A DNA stretch of 36,844 nucleotides from Deltaproteobacteria bacterium (GTDB lineage Bacteria; Desulfobacterota; Binatia; Binatales; Binataceae), in assembly GCA_021831785.1 (NCBI GenBank), contig JAKBMB010000003.1, positions 1 through 36,844 of the forward strand, read 5' to 3'. Below the pieces are notes generated by a model. It was given only the letters and a program-made list of their open reading frames with translations. It was not told the DNA's origin and did not search any database. The position numbers and the translations under genes were made by a program. This document shows positions 8,541 through 16,870 of the stretch, piece by piece. How positions within the stretch are numbered: the stretch's first letter is position 1; each line of letters starts with the position of its first letter.

Positions 8541-8565
8541 CCCAACGCCGCCAGGCCCGAATGTC

Positions 8566-9501
8566 CTATGCGCGAATCGCCCAGAAAAGCCCGTAATCAA
8601 GCATGCCTAGTCTCAGGGCCCGGTAAGATTTGCGGACGTGCTCATACACGTTGTCCAGCTCGGCCCCGGTGACCCGTTTGACATAGTGCCGATACCATCT
8701 GTAAAGGGGCCAAAATTGCAGGACGCCGAGGAACAGGCAGCAGTAGTTTCGCAAGATGTCCAGGTTATGTTTGGTGGCAATTTCAGCCCTGTGCAACCTG
8801 ACCCCTAACTTCCGCAGACTGCGCAGGACAATGTAAGAGAAACTCAGCACCGCCATGCTCATCGCGGCCTGATGAATCGGCGTGCCATATCTCTTCGGCC
8901 AGCGGGACTTCAATAGTGCTTGGGCGAGAGTGCGGGGTTGGGCATTAATGGCGGAAGCCTGTGGGACGGTGCGGATCAGGTGGCGGATGGCCGCGTGCAT
9001 CAGACGGACCTTCTGCGCTGCGCGTATTCCCTTGCCCCGCGGCTGAAGACCCCCTCCCGACATCACGTCGATCACGAATTGAGTTGTCTCATAGATGCGG
9101 CGACGAACGTGCCGCTCAAGTTGTTGCGTGATGCCCAAGACTTTTGCGGCATAGTCTGTGGCGTAGGCCTCAGGCAAGCTCGCGCAGCCCAGGATGGAAA
9201 AGCCCATCATCCCGTGCTCCATGTAAACCTGCTCGCCTTTTTTGATCAGGGCCGGACGCGCCCATCTAGGCAGAATAGCGCTTCGCGCGAAGTAATCGCG
9301 CCAGGCTTTGTCAGCGCGGGCAGACAGGCGCGCTGGTTTAGCCGGCAACGGCTGGTCGTTCGTGATCAGGCCTTCCAATACGTGGCTCACTGCCTCAACC
9401 CCATGCTCCTCGAACAGTACCTGGATCGTGTGGTCAGCCAGACTGTCTCCCATTTGGCGCATCCCATTGAAAAACCCGGGTGTCCATTTGTCCTTACCCA
9501 T
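8566..9501 (-). CDS. Latex-clearing protein / MpaB-type oxygenase (DUF2236 family)
   Basis: The 312-residue product matches the rubber oxygenase/MpaB catalytic family, whose studied members bind b-type heme and cleave or oxidise hydrophobic substrates. Visible hallmarks, in order, are the GFSILGCASLPEAYA helix, the arginine-threonine motif RRIYETTQFV (about residues 134-143 from this start) and the histidine motif VRLMHAAIRHLI (about 165-176). The GTPIHQAAMSMAVLSFSYIV region and a LRKLGVRL segment follow. The C-terminal half has hydrophobic stretches but no clear signal peptide, unlike secreted Lcp. The ATG at 9501 is chosen because GGAG lies about seven bases upstream and 25 bases separate it from the previous stop. 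A TTG at 9579 would add 26 residues and overlap the upstream gene. It is probably co-transcribed with the cyclase/ATPase gene. The substrate is unknown. Confidence 0.8.
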   Translation of the reverse strand: MGKDKWTPGFFNGMRQMGDSLADHTIQVLFEEHGVEAVSHVLEGLITNDQPLPAKPARLSARADKAWRDYFARSAILPRWARPALIKKGEQVYMEHGMMGFSILGCASLPEAYATDYAAKVLGITQQLERHVRRRIYETTQFVIDVMSGGGLQPRGKGIRAAQKVRLMHAAIRHLIRTVPQASAINAQPRTLAQALLKSRWPKRYGTPIHQAAMSMAVLSFSYIVLRSLRKLGVRLHRAEIATKHNLDILRNYCCLFLGVLQFWPLYRWYRHYVKRVTGAELDNVYEHVRKSYRALRLGMLDYGLFWAIRA

Positions 9502-9526
9502 TGGGGGCTCCAGCTTCGGAGGTGCT

Positions 9527-11479
9527 TCAGACTGATTCAGCGAGCAGAATTTTGGCGTCGCGAAGGTCCGGTGTGTCAAAACCCTCGGTGAACCATTCGT
9601 AGACGTTTGCGAGCGTGACGCGGGCCTGTTCGCGTTTGCCTTGCTTTACCCGCAAGCGAGCCAGACTTATAGCGGCGCGCAACTCCCAGGACTTAGCGCC
9701 GAGGGTCGCCGCTAACTGCGCCACGCGCCGCGCCGTCGCGACTTGGTCGAGCCGCGCCGTCAGCAAGTCTTGCAAAGTGGTAGGAATCTCGAACCCCTGG
9801 GGAATGCTCGCCGGTTCGCGGCGGTCGCCTTGCTCTCTGAGCCAGCCCGACTCGAGCAGCATCCTCGTCAACTCTTCCACGAAAAGCGGTACGCCGTCGG
9901 TCTTGGTAACGATCTGGTCAACTATCTCCGGCGCGAGCGTTTTCTCCCACGCCAGCCCCTCGACCATGGTTCGCACCTCTGCGCCCGGCAAGCGGTTGAG
10001 CACAACGGCGGTCACATGGGGACGCGACTCCCAGGGCAGCTTTAAGTGCGGGCGAAAGGTCATGACCGCTAAAATCCGCGCCGCGGGTGCCAGTTGTGCG
10101 AACAAGTCGAGCAACTCCAGCGTCGAAGGGTCCGCCCAATGCAAGTCCTCCCATGCCGCTAACACCGGGTTGCGCTCTGCTTCCGCGGCGAGGAGCGCTA
10201 TCAGCACTTGAAGCGTCTTTTGCTTTTGCATGGAGGGGCTCAGTTCAAGCAGTGGGCAGCCTTCCGGATAAGGCAAGGAGAGCAGCGATGCTAAAAGTGG
10301 AACTCCCTGGTCCGGTGCAAGCCCGTACAACTTGAGCTTGCGCTCCAGCTTGACAAGCTTCTGCTGCGGAGAGTCTTCGCTACCAAACTGCAACAACTGT
10401 CGGACATGTTCGATCACAGGGTGTAACGCGGTGTTCTGATAATAAGCCAAACAGCGAAACTCTATATGGGTATGTCCCTCATGCGCGACGTGCGTTTTTA
10501 GTTCGCGCATCAGCCGTGTTTTGCCGATGCCGGCTTCGCCACTGAGCAGCACGACTTGACTCTGCCCTTGCTTTACCCACTCCCACTGCTCCAGCAGCAG
10601 CCCAAGCTCCTTGTGCCGGCCCACCATGGGCCTCAAGCTCGTCCCGCTGCTAGCATCTGTGCGGCTTTGGTCGCTCCTCTCTGCGAGCACTCGATATAAT
10701 CCTACCGGAGCCGAGATTCCCTTGAGCGGCTGAGAACCGAGACTCTGGCAAACAAAGCGCATCTCAACCAGCTTGTTCGTGACCGCGCTGATCACTACCG
10801 TGCCTGGCTGGGCCAGCGCTTCAATTCGCGCTGCGATGTTTGGAGTTTCTCCCACGATCGCCATCGATTCACGGGATCCCCCAACACCCATATCACCCAC
10901 CACCGCAAGACCGGTATGTATGCCGATGCGCACCCGCAACGGCAGTTTGCGGAGGACTTCCGTATGCTGCAGATCGGCGTTCAGCTGGGGCATTGCGGCT
11001 ACAATCCCCAGTCCGGCACATACCGCGCGCTGGGCGTCGTCTCCATGAGCTTGGGGATAGCCAAAGTAGGCCAACAGGCCGTCGCCTAAATACTTCGCAA
11101 CATGGCCCCCGAACCGAGCGATAACATTGGCGCTGCGCTTCTGATACGCGTGCATCACCTCGCGCAACTCTTCCGGGTCAAGTAGCTCGGAGAGAACGGT
11201 GGACTCGACCAAATCACAAAACATCACGGTTAACTGGCGCCGTTCCGCCTCCGACGTCATGCGCTCGGCAGTACCGGACTCGTGCTGAACTTCGTCCTGG
11301 TCCAGTGCGCTTGTCGCATCGGCCCGAGCGGCAAGCGAGGCGCCGCATTCGTCGCAGAACTTTGCCTGCGGCCGACCCTCAGCGTGGCACGATGGGCAGG
11401 ATCGAGGCAGTTGGGCACCGCAGTGCCTACAGCGCGTCGCGTCCTCTTGATTGTCGGCCCGGCATTTAGGACAAAGCAT
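9527..11479 (-). CDS. Zinc-ribbon / class III cyclase / AAA ATPase regulator, internally shortened
   Basis: The 650-residue protein begins with two zinc-ribbon units (CPKC at 3-6, CRHC at 17-20, CPSC at 28-31, CDEC at 42-45). A class III adenylate/guanylate cyclase domain covers about 80-265, with metal-binding Asp89 in FCDLVEST and Asp133 in LGDG. A STAND-like AAA ATPase follows, with VGRHKEL at 286-292, Walker A GEAGIGKT at 314-321 and a Walker B-like region in AAWEDLHWAD. Relatives usually continue with several hundred residues of TPR-like repeats and end in a WELRAAxSLARL...YxWFTEGFDTPDL segment. Here the ATPase part runs directly into that ending at about residues 593-596. The TPR region is therefore missing while the frame is intact. 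The real substrate, ATP or GTP, and whether it is still regulated, are unknown. Confidence 0.88.
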   Translation of the reverse strand: MLCPKCRADNQEDATRCRHCGAQLPRSCPSCHAEGRPQAKFCDECGASLAARADATSALDQDEVQHESGTAERMTSEAERRQLTVMFCDLVESTVLSELLDPEELREVMHAYQKRSANVIARFGGHVAKYLGDGLLAYFGYPQAHGDDAQRAVCAGLGIVAAMPQLNADLQHTEVLRKLPLRVRIGIHTGLAVVGDMGVGGSRESMAIVGETPNIAARIEALAQPGTVVISAVTNKLVEMRFVCQSLGSQPLKGISAPVGLYRVLAERSDQSRTDASSGTSLRPMVGRHKELGLLLEQWEWVKQGQSQVVLLSGEAGIGKTRLMRELKTHVAHEGHTHIEFRCLAYYQNTALHPVIEHVRQLLQFGSEDSPQQKLVKLERKLKLYGLAPDQGVPLLASLLSLPYPEGCPLLELSPSMQKQKTLQVLIALLAAEAERNPVLAAWEDLHWADPSTLELLDLFAQLAPAARILAVMTFRPHLKLPWESRPHVTAVVLNRLPGAEVRTMVEGLAWEKTLAPEIVDQIVTKTDGVPLFVEELTRMLLESGWLREQGDRREPASIPQGFEIPTTLQDLLTARLDQVATARRVAQLAATLGAKSWELRAAISLARLRVKQGKREQARVTLANVYEWFTEGFDTPDLRDAKILLAESV

Positions 11480-11610
11480 GCTGTGAGCCCTTGTCGCCCG
11501 TCTCAGCCGCTTATACCACGAAGAGGCATTAACGGCTATGGCGAATTTGCTCTACGCCGCATATTGAGCAGCAAAGCGTTACCGCGGTCGGTCGCAAAGC
11601 ATGGGCTGGC

Positions 11611-11834
11611 TAGTTAGCCCTGAAGCGAAAGTAACTTCATCGATGAAGACTCGGAAGTCCGCGCCCCATGCCTACGGCATACTCCAAGGGCAGCGGACCG
11701 GCTTGCGGGTTTTTGGTGCGTTGGACGTTGCCCGGTCCGCGGGCCTCGGTGGCGCGGGCGGCCCTGCCCGCGCGGGACATGGGCGGGCACCGCGGCCCGC
11801 CCCACTAAGATTTATTTTCGCTTCAGAGTTAGCT
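11611..11834. repeat. MITE-like element with imperfect terminal inverted repeats
   Basis: The left end (11611-11637, ttagccctgaagcgaaag) and right end (11807-11834, ttttcgcttcagagttagct) are imperfect inverted repeats sharing the core ctgaagcgaaa. Inside is a perfect 8-bp hairpin, gcgcgggc / gcccgcgc, at 11752-11773, and a GC-rich arm at about 11780-11803. The right half, read on the minus strand, matches about 36709-36760 near the window end. The element is about 224 bp long and non-coding, typical of a non-autonomous mobile repeat. Confidence 0.7.
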
Positions 11835-11926
11835 ATCGTGCGCTCGCGATACGTGTGCCCGGAAAAGATTTAGTCACGCATCCATCCCCGCAGGTAACGA
11901 CTCGGGCGAACGGCGGCAAGTTGCGC

Positions 11927-12092
11927 TTAAGTGTGCCCTTGCGCGGCGGCTGGCGCCGAGCGAGCCGCCCGCGCCGGCCGCCAAAGGTTGTCGAGATTGT
12001 AGGCGATCACACTGACCAAAGCCTCGCCTTCTTGGCCGGAAGGCGGGGCAGCTTCGCGGCGCGCCAACTTCGCTGCCTGCCGGAAGGAGGTT
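11927..12092 (-). pseudogene. Possible remnant of an IS1380-type transposase C-terminus
   Basis: The minus-strand frame here reads RQAAKLARREAAPPS, then EALVSVIAYNLDNLWR, then a stop at 11927-11929. The VIAYNLxNLWRR pattern resembles the conserved segment near the end of IS1380-family transposases. The expected following region (WSLTxLQQRL...KHARYY) is not recognisable, and there is no complete transposase frame nearby. It lies next to a tRNA gene and to a MITE-like repeat, which fits an old insertion site. The match is by eye over a short segment. Confidence 0.35.
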
Positions 12093-12113
12093 GAATTAGA
12101 CGGAGAATGTGTT

Positions 12114-12191
12114 TGGTGGACGCACCTGGACTCGAACCAGGGACCTCTTGCATGTGAGGCAAGCGCTCTAACCGGGCTGAGCTATGCGTCC
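12114..12191 (-). tRNA. tRNA-Val (anticodon CAC), CCA encoded
   Basis: On the minus strand a complete cloverleaf folds. The acceptor stem is GGACGCA / TGCGTCC, the D-arm is GCTC / GAGC and the anticodon stem is CTTGC / GCAAG with loop CTCACAT, giving anticodon CAC for GUG valine codons. The T-arm is CCTGG / CCAGG with loop TTCGAGT. Discriminator A is followed by an encoded CCA at 12114-12116. The mature part is 75 bases plus CCA. Confidence 0.95.
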
Positions 12192-12435
12192 ACCGTGATT
12201 CAGACCGCGCAGTTGCAACTCCGCGCTGTTACCCTAGCGCGCCCCGTGCGGCGCATGGCGGAATTATCGCGCCCCAAGACGCAAGCCGCAAGAGCGGGCG
12301 CTGCGGGCCGCGGACTCGCCGGTCCTGTCACCGAATATTCGCTTGGGCGGACCGCTGTTCGGTCGGGCATGCTCAAAGCGCAAACAGGCGCGGGTTTCTT
12401 CCACCGAGACTTCGGCCTTGCGCCAGCGCCGGCCG

Positions 12436-13674
12436 TTAATCGATAACCAGGCTGGCGAAGGAGACCGCCGAGCCGGTCGCGGGCTCGGTGGCGATGTCGT
12501 ACTTAAGCAGCCGCCCTGTGCGCCCGCGCAAAAGCTCAAGCTGCGTGTACATCGGTGACAGCCCGCAAATCCGCCGCCGGTCCCGGTCGCTTAAGATGTG
12601 AGCGAAGAAGCCGTCCGGGTCGCCCTGCTTGATAGCGTCGATAAGCTTCAAATCCTCGCGCCTCACCCATTCGAGCACCTGCGGCTCGACTCCGTGGCGG
12701 TCGCCGAACTTCCTGCCCACGTGCGCGAAATCGACGCCCGCTATGATGCAAGTCTGCCGCGTCTCGGCGCCTATCTCTTCGCGCAAAGCCTCGATGAACG
12801 CGCCCACGCGCTCATCGCGCGCCGGCGTCGTCCCGCTTTCCACCAGCGGGTGAAACGAGCCGACCAGGATCGGGGCGATCCGGTAGCCTTCGGTGCCGAG
12901 TGCCCAGGCCAGGAACAGCGCCTGAAACTCTATCGAGTGTTCGTTGCGGTGCAGCAGCTCGTCGGCAAAGAGGTCGCCGGCGCGGTAGCGGGCGTTGAGC
13001 CGCGCGACGAAGTCGCGGTCGGTCTTGACTGTGCCGAGCGGCGTGGCGTAGTCCTTCGCCGTGGCGGCGAAGAGCTGCGGACCCGCGCCGCAGTGCGCGG
13101 TCCCGAGGATAACGAACAACTCGGGGCGCTGGCGGGCAGCGACCTGCGCATAGCCGTGTGCGTACGCCGGGCCGCCGCGGCGCGGATCGATATGGGGAAC
13201 GATAAGCCCCGCCGCCGGCGCCGCGGTCGAGGCGGCAAGCGGATAGCCGGGTCCCTCGGGCGCTGCGAAGTACCGCTCGAGCTCCCGCCTTAGCTCTCCC
13301 GCCTCGCCGGCGTAACAAACGTCGGCATGCGCCGCGGGCCGACTCAAAGCCGCGCGAAATTCCTCGCGCACTTGCTCGAGACGCGCGGCAAAGCGGGGGC
13401 TTTCAAGAAAACAAGCGCCATCCAGGGTGCCGATCATTTCGCGCAGCTTCTCGCTCGGCAAAATTTCTCCCCAGCGCCGCGCGTACTCGCTTTGGATGTC
13501 GAGGAGTGAATGCTCGCCGTCAAAAAGCGCCAAGAGAAAAGACGCGCCCGCGCTGATCAGCAGCGGCTGCTCGGCCAGCCCCACAGGGTCGCGCAGGCAC
13601 AGGAAGGTGCGGCCCTGATGCTCGACCGCGAAAGCCTCTACGGGTCTGAGCTTGGGCCGTAGGCTTGAGTTCAC
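12436..13674 (-). CDS. AmmeMemoRadiSam system protein B (MEMO family) with N-terminal extension
   Basis: The 412-residue product has a C-terminal MEMO domain from about residue 118, with the CYAGEAGELRRELERYF entry helix. The metal-site histidines seen in the family are present: His161 in IVPHIDPRRGG, His194 in GTAHCG and His246 in HRNEHSIEFQ. The IAGVDFAHVGRKFGD segment follows. MEMO-type proteins resemble non-heme-iron dioxygenases such as LigB, and their bacterial function is not settled. The first 115 residues form an extra domain, including SAGASFLLALFDGEHSLLDIQ, which looks like a small winged-helix or PqqD-like fold. This makes the protein longer than the usual MEMO of roughly 270-300 residues. 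The system's other two parts, the AMMECR1 protein and a radical SAM enzyme, are not adjacent. The gene is divergent from the fumarylacetoacetase-family gene. Confidence 0.88.
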   Translation of the reverse strand: MNSSLRPKLRPVEAFAVEHQGRTFLCLRDPVGLAEQPLLISAGASFLLALFDGEHSLLDIQSEYARRWGEILPSEKLREMIGTLDGACFLESPRFAARLEQVREEFRAALSRPAAHADVCYAGEAGELRRELERYFAAPEGPGYPLAASTAAPAAGLIVPHIDPRRGGPAYAHGYAQVAARQRPELFVILGTAHCGAGPQLFAATAKDYATPLGTVKTDRDFVARLNARYRAGDLFADELLHRNEHSIEFQALFLAWALGTEGYRIAPILVGSFHPLVESGTTPARDERVGAFIEALREEIGAETRQTCIIAGVDFAHVGRKFGDRHGVEPQVLEWVRREDLKLIDAIKQGDPDGFFAHILSDRDRRRICGLSPMYTQLELLRGRTGRLLKYDIATEPATGSAVSFASLVID

Positions 13675-13816
13675 CGTCGTTTCACCCTTCGCTTCGTCAG
13701 CAGTGGAAAAAGGCGTCCGTTACCTATACAAAAAATCTTAAGGTCTCGCGCGCCGCGCCACAAGCGCATCCCGCGCTCGGGGAGCGTGGTGCTTAACCGA
13801 CGAGGATAGGCGAACT

Positions 13817-14584
13817 ATGAAAATCGTGCGCTACCGGCACCAGGATGGTGAATTCTATGGCGTTTTGGAGGACCGCGTGGTACGCCCGCTCGCCGGCCAG
13901 CTTGACGGACTCAGGCCCGTCGCCGGGGCGCGAGCGCTCAAGCTTTCCGAGGTCGAGCTTTTGGCGCCGTCTGTTCCCACCAAGATCGTCGCCGTCGGCA
14001 TCAACTATCGCGACCACGCGCAGGAGATGGGGCACGAGCTTCCGCGCGAACCCCTGCTGTTCCTCAAGCCGCCCAGCTCGGTGACCGGTCCCGAAGGGCG
14101 GATAATTTATCCGCCGCAGACCGCGCGGCTGGATTACGAGGGAGAGCTCGCGATCGTGATCGGTAAACGCGCCCACCACGTATCGGCCAAGGACGCGCGC
14201 CAACACGTGCTCGGGTTCACCTGCCTTAACGACGTCACCGCGCGCGATCTGCAGCGCATCGACGGCCAGTTCACCCGCTCCAAGGGCTTTGACACTTTCG
14301 CTCCGATGGGACCGGCGATCGCGACCGACGTTGATCCCGCCGACCTCCAAATCGAGACCCGGCTCAACGGCGGGCGCCGCCAGTTTAGCCGCACCTCTCA
14401 GCTTATCTTTTCCTGCGAGGAGCTGGTGAGTTACATCTCCCATATCATGACGCTCGAGCCCGGCGACGTGATCACGACCGGAACTCCTTCAGGCGTGGGG
14501 CCGATGAAGCCGGGCGACGTGGTCGAAGTGGAGATAGAGAAAATCGGATGCCTGCGCTGCACCGTCGCGCAGGCCGCGTCTTGA
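13817..14584 (+). CDS. Fumarylacetoacetate hydrolase family protein
   Basis: The 255-residue product is a typical stand-alone FAH-domain enzyme, a metal-dependent hydrolase, isomerase or decarboxylase acting on beta-diketone-like acids. Family landmarks are VGINYRDHAQEMG at about 60-72, FLKPPSSVTGPEG at 82-94, and the metal ligands Glu108 and Glu110 in DYEGELAIVIG with Asp139 in LNDVTARD. The catalytic-region KGFDTFAPMGP at 156-166 and TGTPSGVG near the C-terminus are also present. The layout resembles the HpcE/YcgM branch (5-carboxymethyl-2-hydroxymuconate isomerase or acylpyruvate hydrolase). No aromatic-degradation genes are adjacent, so the true substrate is uncertain. It starts 142 bases from the divergent MEMO gene. 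Confidence 0.9.
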   Translation: MKIVRYRHQDGEFYGVLEDRVVRPLAGQLDGLRPVAGARALKLSEVELLAPSVPTKIVAVGINYRDHAQEMGHELPREPLLFLKPPSSVTGPEGRIIYPPQTARLDYEGELAIVIGKRAHHVSAKDARQHVLGFTCLNDVTARDLQRIDGQFTRSKGFDTFAPMGPAIATDVDPADLQIETRLNGGRRQFSRTSQLIFSCEELVSYISHIMTLEPGDVITTGTPSGVGPMKPGDVVEVEIEKIGCLRCTVAQAAS

Positions 14585-14863
14585 GCGGACCTCAACGCAT
14601 CAAGGCCGCGAAAATTCCCCAGGGTTGATCGACGAAACTCTGCGCCCCCCGTGGGGCGCGCCACCGGCTGGCCTGCCGAGCGCGGCGCCCGCGCGCATCA
14701 TTCGCTTCGGTCAGGAGGATACGCCGCGCCGATCGCGGTCCGGCCAGGTCGGCGACCAGGCGCGGCAACCGAAACGAGCACGCCTCGCGTAACGATTAAA
14801 GAGACGGACTAACTGAGAGTCTCAAGCGGGCCTGCGGCTGCGGAAAGGAAAAGCCCGTCCCGC
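14585..14863. other. Intergenic region between convergent genes
   Basis: About 280 bases between the convergent FAH-family gene and the 82-residue unknown. Only GC-biased shadow frames are seen, with no clear hairpin with a T-run and no repeat copy. Confidence 0.5.
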
Positions 14864-15112
14864 TCATTCCCATTCGTCGCCGAAGTGGGCGAGCACGACT
14901 CGCGCCTTGAGGTACTCGAGCGTGCCGAGGTCTTCGACGACGTCCCCGCCGGCGTCGTAAAAGAACAACTCGCCATCCTTCGTGCGTCCCACGGCGATAA
15001 GACCTTCGAGCTTGTCGCGGTCTTCGAGCAGGTAATTGATGGTTTGCGCGACGCCGCGGCCTGGAATTATCGTAACTTTCGGACGGCGGGACAATTTTTC
15101 CTGCTTGGTCAT
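14864..15112 (-). CDS. Small uncharacterised protein (82 aa)
   Basis: The product is a small acidic soluble protein with a lysine-rich beginning (TKQEKLSRRPKVTIIPG), a central QTINYLLEDRDKLEGLIAVG segment and an acidic end (VVEDLGTLEYLKARVVLAHF). No known family is recognised. It is probably a real gene, because its amino-acid composition is balanced and unlike the arginine/alanine-rich shadow frames. It also lies on the same strand as rlmD, starting 70 bases after the rlmD stop. An AGAGG about 13 bases upstream of the ATG is a weak ribosome-binding site. Confidence 0.6.
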   Translation of the reverse strand: MTKQEKLSRRPKVTIIPGRGVAQTINYLLEDRDKLEGLIAVGRTKDGELFFYDAGGDVVEDLGTLEYLKARVVLAHFGDEWE

Positions 15113-15182
15113 TTTCTAGCGCTGACCTCTGCCGGGACAGCGATAACAATACACATTCAGTACCATAGGAAGGGCGCGCCGT

Positions 15183-16439
15183 TCAAGTCAAGACCGCGCG
15201 GGCGATCACTTCCACGTGATGGGTGTTGGGAAAAAAATCGAGCGCGCGCACCTGCTCGACCCGGTAGCACCGCGCGCTCAAGCGCTTAAGGTCGCGCGCG
15301 AGCGCCGGCAGGCTGCACGACACGTAGATCACGCGCTCGGCGCGCAGCTCGGCGAGCTGGTCGATCACGTCGGCCGCGCCGGCGCGCGGCGGATCGAGGA
15401 TTACCGCTAAGGGCCGATAGGCGGCTCGACGCAGGAATTGAATCGCCGTATCCGCCTGCATCGCGAGAAATCGCGCGCCTTCAAGACTCAGGCGCTGGAG
15501 GTTGCGCTCAGCGCATGCCACGGCCCAACGGTCCGCGTCAACGCCCACGACCTCGGCGCCGCGGCGGGCCGCGCAAAGAGCAAAGTTGCCCGCTCCGCAG
15601 TACAGATCCAAAAGCGAGGTTTTGGGCTCCACACGCGCCAGTTCCATAACCAGCGCGACCAGGCGCCGATTTTGCGCGTGGTTCACCTGACTAAAGCAGT
15701 CGGCGTCTACTTCGACGGCGAGCCCGGGCTCAAGTTCGACCGCGACCGTGGGATCGCCGACAACCTCGCGCGCCTCGGCTGCGCGAAGAATCACCCCGCT
15801 TAGGCCGTCGCAGCGGTCCAACAAGCGGTGGGCCATAAGGACTTCGCGGCGCCCTGGAGCGCGCCGCAGCCACAACGTCAGCACTTGGCGCGCGGCGTCG
15901 GCTGCAAGTTCCATTTCGCGGCAGCCCCGGCCGAAGTCGGACGCGGCCAGGCGCGCGAACTCGAGCTGAATTCGCGGCGCGGCCACCAGACAAGAGCCTA
16001 CTGCGACGACATCTTGCGTGCCGGGTTGATAAAAGCCGACTTCAGCGCCGGGACCGACCTGAAGCCGCAATCGCGCGCGGTAGCCGAATTCAAGCGGGGC
16101 TCGTTCAACCAAGGGTGTTTGGTCGAGGCTGATGTTCAGGGCGCGCGAAAGCTCGTCGGCGACCAGCCGAGCCTTGAGCCTAACTTGGGCGTCGTACTCG
16201 ATGTGCTGCCAATCGCAGCCGCCGCAGCGCGGGAGATAAGGACAGGGCGCCGCGCGCCGATGTATCGAGCCGCGCACCACTCTTATCGGCAAGGCTTCCA
16301 GATAATCTTTGTGCTGCCCGACGATCTGAACCTCGACCAGGTCGCCGGGAGCGGTCGCCGGGGTCAACACCGCCTTGCCGTCAAGCCGCCCGATTCCGAA
16401 TCGGCCGAAGCTCATCGCGGCGATTTCAACCAGAGGCAT
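15183..16439 (-). CDS. rlmD: 23S rRNA (uracil-5-)-methyltransferase, RlmD/RumA type
   Basis: The 418-residue protein belongs to the TrmA/RlmD/RlmC m5U methyltransferase family, which methylates uridines in 23S rRNA (U1939 for RlmD) using SAM. The iron-sulfur cysteines Cys66, Cys72 and Cys75 lie in CPYLPRCGGCDWQH, with Cys150 in VAVGSC as the likely fourth. The SAM-binding motif is LLDLYCGAGNFAL, and ILDPPRAGA is also present. The catalytic cysteine lies in YVSCSLPALARDLKRL near the C-terminus. A TRAM-like beta segment covers about the first 60 residues. Cluster-containing members may be RlmD, RlmC or a related enzyme, so the exact uridine target is inferred. The small unknown gene follows on the same strand. 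The upstream neighbour is the divergent glutamate dehydrogenase. Confidence 0.92.
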   Translation of the reverse strand: MPLVEIAAMSFGRFGIGRLDGKAVLTPATAPGDLVEVQIVGQHKDYLEALPIRVVRGSIHRRAAPCPYLPRCGGCDWQHIEYDAQVRLKARLVADELSRALNISLDQTPLVERAPLEFGYRARLRLQVGPGAEVGFYQPGTQDVVAVGSCLVAAPRIQLEFARLAASDFGRGCREMELAADAARQVLTLWLRRAPGRREVLMAHRLLDRCDGLSGVILRAAEAREVVGDPTVAVELEPGLAVEVDADCFSQVNHAQNRRLVALVMELARVEPKTSLLDLYCGAGNFALCAARRGAEVVGVDADRWAVACAERNLQRLSLEGARFLAMQADTAIQFLRRAAYRPLAVILDPPRAGAADVIDQLAELRAERVIYVSCSLPALARDLKRLSARCYRVEQVRALDFFPNTHHVEVIARAVLT

Positions 16440-16870
16440 ACGAGAGACTACGTGGGACGCCTTAGCAAATTAATGATGACCGCGCCTGCGGATCGCGCGC
16501 GCGTCTGCCGCATATACGCAAATCGTTAAACCCGATCGCCGCTCAACTTCCCCATGCCGAGCGCGACAACCGCGGGCAGGCGGGCTTGGCGGACTTAAGA
16601 AACGAAAATCTTTCTCCTCGCAATCTTCGCGGCGGCGCATCGCTAACAGTCTCCCGCGCGCCCGACCCGCGAACAGCCGCGGGCTGGCGCGCCACTCGAT
16701 CGCGCACGCCTCGGCACCATCAGTCTACCGTCGGCCGCCGGCCGCTGCCATTGGGATAGCGGGCGTCTTCGCCCGTGCATATACTTGGTTCATCGGGGGT
16801 TGCGCGCGCTGCTTCTTCGACGCCCGGCGGGCGGCCCGCGGGGAGGCGGTATCGCCCGCCGGCAAGGACC
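16440..16870. other. Intergenic region between divergent rlmD and glutamate dehydrogenase
   Basis: About 430 bases must hold the promoters of both divergent genes. No strong consensus promoter or operator palindrome stands out. An in-frame ATG at 16775 lies within this stretch, but the start at 16871 is preferred for the dehydrogenase. Confidence 0.45.
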
